From assembly GCA_903850745.1 (NCBI GenBank), contig CAINMH010000125.1:1-36978 (forward strand): a DNA stretch of 36,978 nucleotides. Reading direction: 5' to 3'. The first letter of the stretch is position 1, and every line of letters begins with the position of its first letter. Position numbers and translations under genes: made by a program. This DNA is from an uncultured bacterium. GTDB lineage: Bacteria > Actinomycetota > Actinomycetes > S36-B12. Positions 18,779 through 26,405 of the stretch are shown in pieces. The notes beneath the pieces are model-generated. The model saw only the letters and a program-made list of their open reading frames with translations. It searched no databases and was not told where the DNA came from.

Positions 18779-19975
18779 CTACTCCTCGTCGAAGTCAGGT
18801 GACTCGAAGAATCCACGCCCGTACTTCGATGCATGCTTGCGCCACGCGACGACCGAGAAGTCGAGATCGGATAACTGCTCGTTGTTCCAGCCATCACGCT
18901 TCTCGTAGAACTCCTCAGTGGCCTCACGCGCCATGATGTCGTTGTTGTTGAAGTCGAGAAGGCCGAGCGGCTTGAAGAAGTGTTCGTACTTCATGTCGAA
19001 CTCCTTGTCCTGATCAGGAGTTCCGCCCCAGTACGCGATGACCTCGAAGTACATGTGGTTGTGGTCATCGATCGGGACGTAGAATTCATACTGTGCGTAA
19101 TCCGGAATGGGCCAGTTCTCGACCATGAGGGTCGCCGGAACCCATGCAGAGACGCGGAAGATCTCCGGCATCCACTTGCCGCGCGCCTTGATATCCGGAA
19201 CCTTCGGGTTCTCGAAGACGGGCGCGTAGTTGTCGGGGAGGTCATAGCGGTTCATGACGCCCTTGGGGCCGTCTTCGAAGTCGAGGAGTTCGGTGGCGTC
19301 TTCCTTGAGCGCCTTCATTCCCAGCGGCATCGCGCGGTCAAGTGCAACGATGATTTGGTTGTCCCAATGGACCAGCAGATGACCGGGGTCAAGCCCATTC
19401 TCAACCGCCAGGCGCCAGTTGCCATAGAGCTTGCGACGAATTCCACGCGTGATGATCCTCGGGTCCTGAAGGTGTGGAATCGCATTCGGCTTGTCAGTGA
19501 CCTTGATCGGAAGATCGGTCGAGATCGGAGGAGTTGGGTAGTCCTCATCCCCGACGAAGACCCAGATGATGCCGGCGAACTCCTCGGTCGGGTATGTCCG
19601 CGTACGCGCGTTGTCGATCAACTTGTCGTCGGGGCTGCCGACGATCGTGTCGAGGTTGCCGCTCTCCAGATTGTAGGTATAGCCGTGATACCAGCAGGTG
19701 ATGGTGCCGTCTGCAAAGCACATGGGCTTGAGGGAGAGCTTGACGCCCTTGTGGATACAGCGATCAGAGAGAGCCCAAGCCTTGCCATTCTGATCACGCG
19801 AAATCGCGATGTCGTGACCGCCGATAGTGATGCCAACCACGCCACGCTCCGCGACTTCATCACTGAAGACTCCGGGGTACCAGTGATTCGCATAACCCCA
19901 GTCGGCCTGGACATAAGGGCCGTATTGACGCGACAACTGGGAAGCCTTACCAACCTCATAGACGTTTTGGGACAT
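18779..19975 (-). CDS. Rieske non-heme iron oxygenase, alpha subunit, CarAa/2-oxoquinoline monooxygenase-like
   Basis: 398 aa; Rieske motif C73-x-H75-x18-C94-x2-H97 (19685-19759), mononuclear iron motif NWRLAVENGLDPGHLLVH, DFNNNDIMAREATEEFY. SD GGAGG upstream. Confidence 0.93.
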   Translation of the reverse strand: MSQNVYEVGKASQLSRQYGPYVQADWGYANHWYPGVFSDEVAERGVVGITIGGHDIAISRDQNGKAWALSDRCIHKGVKLSLKPMCFADGTITCWYHGYTYNLESGNLDTIVGSPDDKLIDNARTRTYPTEEFAGIIWVFVGDEDYPTPPISTDLPIKVTDKPNAIPHLQDPRIITRGIRRKLYGNWRLAVENGLDPGHLLVHWDNQIIVALDRAMPLGMKALKEDATELLDFEDGPKGVMNRYDLPDNYAPVFENPKVPDIKARGKWMPEIFRVSAWVPATLMVENWPIPDYAQYEFYVPIDDHNHMYFEVIAYWGGTPDQDKEFDMKYEHFFKPLGLLDFNNNDIMAREATEEFYEKRDGWNNEQLSDLDFSVVAWRKHASKYGRGFFESPDFDEE

Positions 19976-20040
19976 AAAAACTCCTCCAGGAAGAAACCAG
20001 AGGCCCCGGATTCGGGCTCCTCAAAGGGTGCGTTCCACGT

Positions 20041-20068
20041 ACTTTACTTGCGTTAAATCGGATGTCAA
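20041..20068 (-). promoter_or_regulatory. Putative sigma-70-type promoter for the oxygenase operon
   Basis: Minus strand TTGACA (20063-20068), 16-nt spacer, TAAAGT (20041-20046); then ~60-nt leader with GGAGGAG SD before ATG 19975. Confidence 0.6.
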
Positions 20069-20077
20069 TGGGTTTTT

Positions 20078-20092
20078 ATAAAAATTTTAGAA
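20078..20092 (-). promoter_or_regulatory. Putative regulator site in the divergent promoter region (minus strand TTCTAAAATTTTTAT)
   Basis: AT-rich, partly palindromic (AAATTTTAGAAATAT at 20082-20096), 9 nt upstream of the minus-strand TTGACA at 20063-20068; near match to 22442-22457. Confidence 0.5.
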
Positions 20093-20101
20093 ATATTCCA
20101 A

Positions 20102-20130
20102 TTGATACTTCTCGAAGTCGCTGTCAGAAT
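20102..20130 (+). promoter_or_regulatory. Putative promoter for VWA gene
   Basis: TTGATA (20102-20107), 17-nt spacer, CAGAAT (20125-20130) with extended TGt; ATG 20137 lies ~7 nt downstream. Confidence 0.4.
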
Positions 20131-20136
20131 GCTCAA

Positions 20137-21753
20137 ATGTGGGGCCAACCTCAAGACGACGAAATTTGGATCGGCCTTTCTTCTCGACTGCAGAGATTCA
20201 TTGCTGCTCGTAGCGGTAGGCCGGGGGTGGTCGTCCGGATCTCACCCGAACCCATCGACGAGCGACGTATATGGCCGAGTGGGTATCAAGTAGGAATTGC
20301 GGAAGTTTTGATCGATGCGCACAGGGTGCTACAGAATTCGGACGACCCTGGCATCATTGATCCGTCCCAACCTAAGGATCGGGCCGCATTCCCGGTGCTT
20401 ACCGGCTGGCTCTGCATGGCGGCAGCGCATGTAGCGCACACCACGTGGCCCATCGACTCTCGACTCGAAGGGCCAACCGCAGCCGTCGGTCGCGGACTCG
20501 AGCAGGCACGAGCATGCGGCCGCTACCTTGCGGATCATCCGGCCGATAGACGATGGCTGCGTGCGGCAGCGCGATCCTTGTTTTCCCTTGAGGGCCAGCA
20601 GGACTTCCTCGGCCTGGTCGCCTTGTATCGGGTAGGAATTCTCAGGAGCGATGAAGTCAAGCCGCTACTGGATGCCTACACGAGTTCTCTCGCTGGGGAA
20701 GGATTCTGTTCGCTGATTGATCAGATCGACTTCGCGCTTGAGTTGGCCGACGATCAGGTAGAGGACCTTGTTGCAGCAGCACGAGGGATCACCGATCTAC
20801 TCGGCCTGCTGGACTTCGCCGGTGAGGCTGAGATTTCCCGCGAGATGGGCGCCACACTCGAAAGCATCGCCGAGCGGATCGCTCCGACTCAAGACCGAGC
20901 TCCTCAAGCTCACTTTGGAACCGCCCGAGAAGTTCAGACAGACTTTAGAATCCAAGATCACACCGCTGCGATGGGAGCATTCCTGCGTGACCCTCACCGT
21001 CGAGCAGTCCTCGTACGGGAACCCAGCACTGAGGTTCGCACTCAGGCACGAGCGCTGCTCGCCACCCTACGTGGGGCCAGACATAGGTACCCAACCATCG
21101 ACCTTGTCGCGAGCCCGCTTCCGCCCGGACGACTCAAACTTGCTGAAGCCATGAGACTAGAGGCACAGCGGGAATCCCATGCCCGGATGACTGCGCGCCC
21201 TTGGCGGCAATTGCGCAGGCGAGATGTAGAGCAGCCGAGACTGAGAGTCGGGATCAGCTGGGATATCTCGCGATCTCAGTCCCCACTTCATCGAGAAATC
21301 GCGGATATGGTGTGGGCCGTCGCATGGACGATCGCGCGCCTGGACGGCGAAGTGGCCGCGGTAGCATGGAATTCCGGCCCCAGCCCCGTTGTCTGGCCCG
21401 GACGAATCCCCACCCACGTGGTTGAGCCCGAATGCGGCGGAGGGTCGAGCGGTTGTCCCGCCTCCCTCCGCGCGCTCAGTGGGGCACTTCGGCTCGATAG
21501 GGACGACGGGGGCCGAATTATCATTATCTTCACAGATGCGCGAAGCACACACAGGCGTTTCGTTCAGCAGGAGGTGGATCGCCTTCGGGGATACGGAGTG
21601 CCTGTTCTGTGGCTCACTCCAAGCGTCGACCCTCGGGCCCCGACTGGTTCTCTAACCCACTCTTACACGAACGGAGCGGCTTTGTCGCGGGCAGTGAGCA
21701 CGGCGCTTGAAGGCGCGCTGAGCAAAGACTACGATCTTCGAGATGCCCAGTGA
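20137..21753 (+). CDS. VWA-domain (MIDAS) protein, probable partner of the MoxR-like ATPase (NorD/CbbO/CoxE-like arrangement)
   Basis: C-terminal VWA-like domain: LRVGISWDISRSQSP with DxSxS MIDAS (DISRS, 21262-21276), IIIIFTDARSTHRRF. ORF track starts at 20062, but its first 25 codons cover AT-rich promoter DNA; Met26 (20137) preferred. Confidence 0.78.
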   Translation: MWGQPQDDEIWIGLSSRLQRFIAARSGRPGVVVRISPEPIDERRIWPSGYQVGIAEVLIDAHRVLQNSDDPGIIDPSQPKDRAAFPVLTGWLCMAAAHVAHTTWPIDSRLEGPTAAVGRGLEQARACGRYLADHPADRRWLRAAARSLFSLEGQQDFLGLVALYRVGILRSDEVKPLLDAYTSSLAGEGFCSLIDQIDFALELADDQVEDLVAAARGITDLLGLLDFAGEAEISREMGATLESIAERIAPTQDRAPQAHFGTAREVQTDFRIQDHTAAMGAFLRDPHRRAVLVREPSTEVRTQARALLATLRGARHRYPTIDLVASPLPPGRLKLAEAMRLEAQRESHARMTARPWRQLRRRDVEQPRLRVGISWDISRSQSPLHREIADMVWAVAWTIARLDGEVAAVAWNSGPSPVVWPGRIPTHVVEPECGGGSSGCPASLRALSGALRLDRDDGGRIIIIFTDARSTHRRFVQQEVDRLRGYGVPVLWLTPSVDPRAPTGSLTHSYTNGAALSRAVSTALEGALSKDYDLRDAQ

Positions 21754-22346
21754 CAACGAAGAGCAAGGGACGAATTATGAGCCGCGTTACCCCAGACTAC
21801 GAAGCCGCACGATCTTGGCACTTGGCGGACTCACAACGAGCTGAACGGGTGACGGCGTTTGAATTCGCTCTCATGCAAGTCAATGAGGCCTACCAACGAT
21901 GGGTGACCCAATCGGCCCGCCTGGTCGGACACCCAGACATCAGTTTCAATGAGGTGGTCGTCTTACACGTGGTCCGTATGCAGGAGCGAGCGAAGGATGC
22001 CGCAACGATTGCCAAACTCATTAACCGAGATGACCTTCCTAATGTTCTCTATAACCTGCGAAAGTTGGTTGGTCTCGGTCTTGTGAAAAAGGTGAAGGTT
22101 GGCTCTAGCACCCTGTTCGAGGTCACTGAACGCGGAACCCTTGAGTCGAATCGATACGCTGACCTGCGAAAAGTTCTACTCCTCGACAGTATGGAAGAGA
22201 TCGTCAACATCGACAGCAAACTTGATTCACTTATGGCTCTGATGCACGTCATGACGGGGCTTTATGACAGCGCCTCACGCGAGGTAGTCGTGATCGACCC
22301 CAAGACGGCATTCGCCAGCGAGTCTCCATCGGCCCTTCAGAAATAG
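21750..22346 (+). CDS. MarR-like winged-helix transcriptional regulator
   Basis: 198 aa; ISFNEVVVLHVVRMQERAKDAATIAKLINRDDLPNVLYNLRKLVGLGLVKKVKVGSSTLFEVTERGT is a typical wHTH; GTGA overlap with VWA stop (alternative ATG at 21777). Confidence 0.82.
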   Translation: MTTKSKGRIMSRVTPDYEAARSWHLADSQRAERVTAFEFALMQVNEAYQRWVTQSARLVGHPDISFNEVVVLHVVRMQERAKDAATIAKLINRDDLPNVLYNLRKLVGLGLVKKVKVGSSTLFEVTERGTLESNRYADLRKVLLLDSMEEIVNIDSKLDSLMALMHVMTGLYDSASREVVVIDPKTAFASESPSALQK

Positions 22347-22441
22347 CGGGTAAAACCACGCGGCCGTCCAGCCAGTGCTTTGCTTCTTCCAGGATCCCTC
22401 GCGGGAATTTTCATAAAGACCGAAACACAGTTGTTACAAAA

Positions 22442-22457
22442 TTCTATAAATTTCTAT
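22442..22457 (+). promoter_or_regulatory. Putative regulator site upstream of ABC transporter (TTCTATAAATTTCTAT)
   Basis: Overlaps a 15-nt palindromic AAATTCTATAAATTT (22439-22453; 5-bp arms); 10 nt upstream of TTGACA at 22468; matches 20078-20092 with one indel and one substitution. Confidence 0.5.
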
Positions 22458-22467
22458 GGGATTTTGA

Positions 22468-22496
22468 TTGACAGCCTATTTTGGTTGACCTAGTCT
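22468..22496 (+). promoter_or_regulatory. Putative promoter for the ABC transporter operon
   Basis: TTGACA (22468-22473), 17-nt spacer, TAGTCT (22491-22496). Confidence 0.6.
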
Positions 22497-22581
22497 GCGC
22501 GTACCGGGCGACGCCGTCGCCGAAAACGGACGGCGACAATCTCGTCGGCTAAATACGACTCCTTGGTTTAAGGGAGGCACT

Positions 22582-22626
22582 ATGCGCACCGCGCAGGAAG
22601 TAGGTCCCAAATGCAACGTCGATTGA
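22582..22626 (+). other. Possible leader ORF MRTAQEVGPKCNVD* overlapping the substrate-binding-protein start
   Basis: ATG 22582 preceded by strong SD AGGGAGG (22571-22577); stop TGA 22624-22626 lies inside the start of the next gene in another frame. Confidence 0.4.
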
Positions 22627-23756
22627 TTCCAAGCCTCTTGGCCTTAGGAGTCGTAGCCGCGACAGTTCTCGTTGGCTGTGGCAGCAGTTCGGGTGGTGGT
22701 TCCTCGACCGTCGCTCCGACGACCTCGAGCGTGCCAGCTCCGACCACGTCCGGTGGGGGCGACCCTACTGATCCGGCCATCATCATGGGCCAAGAAAACA
22801 TCAATAAGATTCTCGCTTCGTACACTGGAGAGAACTCCACCCTTCCCAATTCCTTCGGCACTGCCACGCCGAAGCCACTAAAGATCGGCTGGTCTGAGGC
22901 TCTCGACGCAAATGAGCTCAACAATCGCCTTTCTTACGCGATCCAGAAGGCCGTGGAAAAGATCGGGGGTACTCTTATCACCCTCGATGCAGGGGGCGAT
23001 CCCGCCAATCAGGTCACTCAGATCCAACAACTGATCAACCAGAAGGTCGACGGGATCATCGTGTGGCCGCTCGACGCAACGGCGCTCGTGCCCGTGCTCA
23101 CTCAGGCGAAGGCTGCCGGTATCCCCATCACGGCCATGGAGGTCACCCCGAACGGTTCCACTGATCTCGGTCCTGTCGATGGTCAAGTCATCTACGGCCG
23201 CGACCTCGGCGCCTACGTCTCGGCAAAACTGATGTCCGAACTTCACCCCGGTGCACAGGTAGCGACGAATAAGTTCTCAGTGCCGGTTCCCTCAATTGTG
23301 TACTACGCGGAGCGGGCCTCTTACTGGGCTGGTGAGTTTGGGCTTAAAGTGCTCGGCACATTTGACAACCCGAGTGACAACGTCGCTGGGGGCGAGCAGA
23401 TGGCCGGGCCTGTCATCTCTGCGAATCCCGAGATCAAGGGCTGGTTGGCCTACAACGACGCCTCGGCACTCGGCGTGACCGCAGCTGCTCGCACGGCTAG
23501 CAAGACCGTGTCATCCTTCGGCATCAACGGCGAAGACGCTACGATCCCTGCCATCGAAGCAGGTCAAATCGAGCTGACAATCCAGCCGCCTGCCGCACAG
23601 TGGGCCGAGCAACTCGTTAACGGCATTCTGCTGGTCAAGGCCGGTCAGACAATCCCGAAGTCGATCTTCGTGGGCCTCGGCAATGTCATCACCAAGCAGA
23701 CGGTGGCAAATGCCAAACCCATCAAGGACATCGTCGACGCTTACTTCGGCGGATAG
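22611..23756 (+). CDS. Sugar-type (RbsB-like) ABC transporter substrate-binding lipoprotein
   Basis: 381 aa; signal peptide with lipobox LVGC; QINQKVDGIIVWPLDATALVPVLTQAKAAGIPI, LAYNDASALG. Confidence 0.93.
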   Translation: MQRRLIPSLLALGVVAATVLVGCGSSSGGGSSTVAPTTSSVPAPTTSGGGDPTDPAIIMGQENINKILASYTGENSTLPNSFGTATPKPLKIGWSEALDANELNNRLSYAIQKAVEKIGGTLITLDAGGDPANQVTQIQQLINQKVDGIIVWPLDATALVPVLTQAKAAGIPITAMEVTPNGSTDLGPVDGQVIYGRDLGAYVSAKLMSELHPGAQVATNKFSVPVPSIVYYAERASYWAGEFGLKVLGTFDNPSDNVAGGEQMAGPVISANPEIKGWLAYNDASALGVTAAARTASKTVSSFGINGEDATIPAIEAGQIELTIQPPAAQWAEQLVNGILLVKAGQTIPKSIFVGLGNVITKQTVANAKPIKDIVDAYFGG

Positions 23757-23765
23757 TCTCACTAC

Positions 23766-25310
23766 ATGGAGCACGTCTCTAGTTCGGCATCGTCGACCCC
23801 GGGGCAACCTGGGGTCGACGATGCGCTTCTTGTGGCAACTGGGATGACCAAGCACTACGGCGGCATTCGCGCTCTTCAGGGTGCAGATTTCACGGTGTAT
23901 CCCGGAGAGATTCATGGTCTCATTGGCGAGAATGGCTCCGGCAAGTCGACCCTGTTGGGGATCCTGTCCGGTCAGACGATCGCCGACGCAGGCACTGTGA
24001 GTATCTCTGGAACCCCAATCCACTTCAGCGATACGCGCTTACTCCGCAAAAACGTCGCCATCGTCACGCAAGAACTCAGCCTCGCACTAGATCTCTCCGT
24101 GGCCGAGAACATTCTGATGTCCCACGACAAGCCCCGAAAGTTCGGCCGAATCGATTGGGCCGAGCTTTACCGGCGCGGCGCGGTTGCCCTCAAACGTCTC
24201 GGTCTAGACATTGATCCTCGTACCCAAGTTGGCACACTCCGTATCGACCAGCAGCAACTGGTCGAAATCGCGAAGGCCGTCAATCTTGAGCACCAGATTC
24301 TGATTCTGGACGAGCCCACGAGTTCTCTTACAGAGGACGCCGTATTGATGCTCGCTCGCACAATGCGCACACTTCGCGATGCGGGCACAGCAATCATCTT
24401 CGTGTCGCACCGACTCGACGAGTTCTTCGACTTCACTGATCGCATCACTGTCCTTCGCGACGGTCGCACCATCTCTACTCGAAAGACAGTCAGTTACACC
24501 AAATCAACACTCGTCGAGGACATGCTTGGCTATTCCGTGGAGCATTACGAGCGCGAAGGTGTCAAATCTGAGCGTAATGCGGACCCGCTGCTACGAGTGC
24601 TCAACGTGAACGTGGGGCACAAAGTTCACGACGCTGGATTCGAGGTTTTCCCCGGTGAGGTTGTCGGCTTGGTGGGCCTCGAAGGGGCCGGCCGCAGCGA
24701 ACTGCTCATGGCTATCTTCGGCGCCCTTCCCGAGGCCACCGGCACACTCGACATGGATGGCGCAAAGCCCCTACCCACAAGTCCTCTTCACGCGATGCGT
24801 CGGGGAATCGGCCTGGTGCCAGGTGATCGTAAAAGTGATGGCCTAATGCTTGAGATGTCTATCCAGTCCAACATCAATATCCCAAGGACAGCCGGCGGCC
24901 TTCGGTTGCGCTGGCTCAAGACGCGGAATGAATTGACTGTCGCCTCACGCACGTCTACGGCGCTGTTAATCCAGAAAGGTTCACTCGCTCGCGAGGTGGG
25001 CTCGCTATCAGGTGGAAACCAGCAGAAAGTCCTACTTGGCAAGTGGTTGGAAACAAATCCCAAGGTCCTACTCATGGACGAACCAACCCGCGGTGTCGAT
25101 GTCGGTGCAAAGCGAGAAATTCATAACATTATTTTCGATGTGCGAAATCGTGGGCTAGGAGTCGTCGTCGCCTCGTCAGATCTTGAGGAACTGATGGTCC
25201 TCAGCGACCGATTTGTCGTCATGTTCCGGGGGCAGATAGTGGGCGAAATGTCCCACAGCGAAGCAACCACCGCACGACTGTCACATATGGCCACTGGAGG
25301 TGGGACGTGA
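23766..25310 (+). CDS. RbsA/MglA-type ABC transporter ATP-binding protein (two NBDs)
   Basis: 514 aa; GENGSGKSTLL, DEPTSSL, second half LSGGNQQKVLLGKWLETNPKVLLMDEPTRGVDVGAK. Confidence 0.96.
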   Translation: MEHVSSSASSTPGQPGVDDALLVATGMTKHYGGIRALQGADFTVYPGEIHGLIGENGSGKSTLLGILSGQTIADAGTVSISGTPIHFSDTRLLRKNVAIVTQELSLALDLSVAENILMSHDKPRKFGRIDWAELYRRGAVALKRLGLDIDPRTQVGTLRIDQQQLVEIAKAVNLEHQILILDEPTSSLTEDAVLMLARTMRTLRDAGTAIIFVSHRLDEFFDFTDRITVLRDGRTISTRKTVSYTKSTLVEDMLGYSVEHYEREGVKSERNADPLLRVLNVNVGHKVHDAGFEVFPGEVVGLVGLEGAGRSELLMAIFGALPEATGTLDMDGAKPLPTSPLHAMRRGIGLVPGDRKSDGLMLEMSIQSNINIPRTAGGLRLRWLKTRNELTVASRTSTALLIQKGSLAREVGSLSGGNQQKVLLGKWLETNPKVLLMDEPTRGVDVGAKREIHNIIFDVRNRGLGVVVASSDLEELMVLSDRFVVMFRGQIVGEMSHSEATTARLSHMATGGGT

Positions 25311-26386
25311 GCAACGACCTAGAGAACGCATTGGCGACAGAAGCAGCCGGGGCCGGGGACAGTCCTGACGTAGCGCTGTCAACTCGCCCCCCGATATGGA
25401 ATCGAGTGCTCCACAGTCGTGTCACATCGATCTCGGTCCTACTCATTCTCCTGCTGGTCTTCTTCGCGATCACCCAACGCGAAACCTTCCTCACCTTCGA
25501 CAACATGGTCCTCCTGCTAATCAGTAGTTCGGTTCTGTTTTTGGTCTCTATCGGCTTGACATTCGTCCTACTCGTGGGAGGCTTCGATCTTTCGATCGGG
25601 GCCTTGATGGCTCTTACCACCTTCATTCTCGCGTGGCTCGTCAACCAGCTTTCCGTCCCGATCGTGGTTGCGATGGCCCTCACGATCATCTTCGGAGGTT
25701 TGCTCGGCTTCTTAACGAATGGTTTCCTCATCGGCCGGCTCAAACTCTCTTTCATGGTGGTAACTCTGGGCACGATGACTCTCTTCATGGGTCTGGTAAA
25801 GCTCATCTCCGGTGGTCAGACCATCGTGATCAAGTCAACGTGGCTCGTAGACACTTTCTCATTCGGCAAAGTGGTCGGAATTCCGATCCCGGTTCTATGC
25901 TCAATCGCCGTCTTTGCAATCGCAGCATTCACACTTCGGTATACCCTCTTTGGGCGCGACATCTATGCGGTCGGCGGGAATCAAAAGGCAGCACGCCTAT
26001 CTGGGATTAATGTCTCGCGAACTGTCATGCTCGCCTACGGCCTCGCAGGAGCGTGCGCAGCCTTCGGTGGATTGGTGGCGGCATCCCGGACTGGTTCTGC
26101 TGGGCCCACCATCGGCGACACCATCATGTTGCAGGCGGCCGCGGCCGTACTTATCGGTGGCACTAGCCTGCGCGGCGGTAGCGGCTCGATTCTTGGCACG
26201 GCAATCGGCGTTCTCTTCTTTGGTGTGCTGTCCAATGGACTGACTGCCGCTGGTTTCGGCACCCAATGGCAGCAGACGATTGGCGGTATCATTATTGTCG
26301 GAGCCGCTCTAGCAGATAAGGTACAGCGTGATGGCTGGGCGTCACTCGATCTTCGTATCTTCACCGCGCGCAGTCGCCGCACATGA
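25307..26386 (+). CDS. RbsC-type ABC transporter permease
   Basis: 359 aa polytopic; LVGGFDLSIGALMAL, FLTNGFLIGRLKLSFMVVTLGTM, AAAAVLIGGTSLRGGSGS. Confidence 0.95.
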   Translation: MSNDLENALATEAAGAGDSPDVALSTRPPIWNRVLHSRVTSISVLLILLLVFFAITQRETFLTFDNMVLLLISSSVLFLVSIGLTFVLLVGGFDLSIGALMALTTFILAWLVNQLSVPIVVAMALTIIFGGLLGFLTNGFLIGRLKLSFMVVTLGTMTLFMGLVKLISGGQTIVIKSTWLVDTFSFGKVVGIPIPVLCSIAVFAIAAFTLRYTLFGRDIYAVGGNQKAARLSGINVSRTVMLAYGLAGACAAFGGLVAASRTGSAGPTIGDTIMLQAAAAVLIGGTSLRGGSGSILGTAIGVLFFGVLSNGLTAAGFGTQWQQTIGGIIIVGAALADKVQRDGWASLDLRIFTARSRRT

Positions 26387-26405
26387 CCTTTGAAAGATTC
26401 GTCCC

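Noticed and set aside
2438-19975. Steroid (Hsa/Ksh) degradation cluster
   Set aside because: HsaD/E/F/G-like lower pathway and a KshA-related Rieske fold made this tempting, but there is no HsaA/B, KstD, Mce or cholesterol-CoA gene set, and the Rieske motifs look closer to CarAa/OxoO. The lower enzymes are shared by many meta pathways.
20000-20022. Imperfect hairpin GAGGCCCCG-GATT-CGGGCTCCTC in the oxygenase-operon leader as a riboswitch
   Set aside because: Short stem with an internal loop; no similarity to a known riboswitch that I can recognise, and the leader is only ~60 nt.
18980-20056. 358-aa plus-strand ORF antisense to the Rieske oxygenase
   Set aside because: Composition and lack of recognisable motifs fit a shadow ORF of the GC-rich opposite strand; the Rieske gene has full family motifs.
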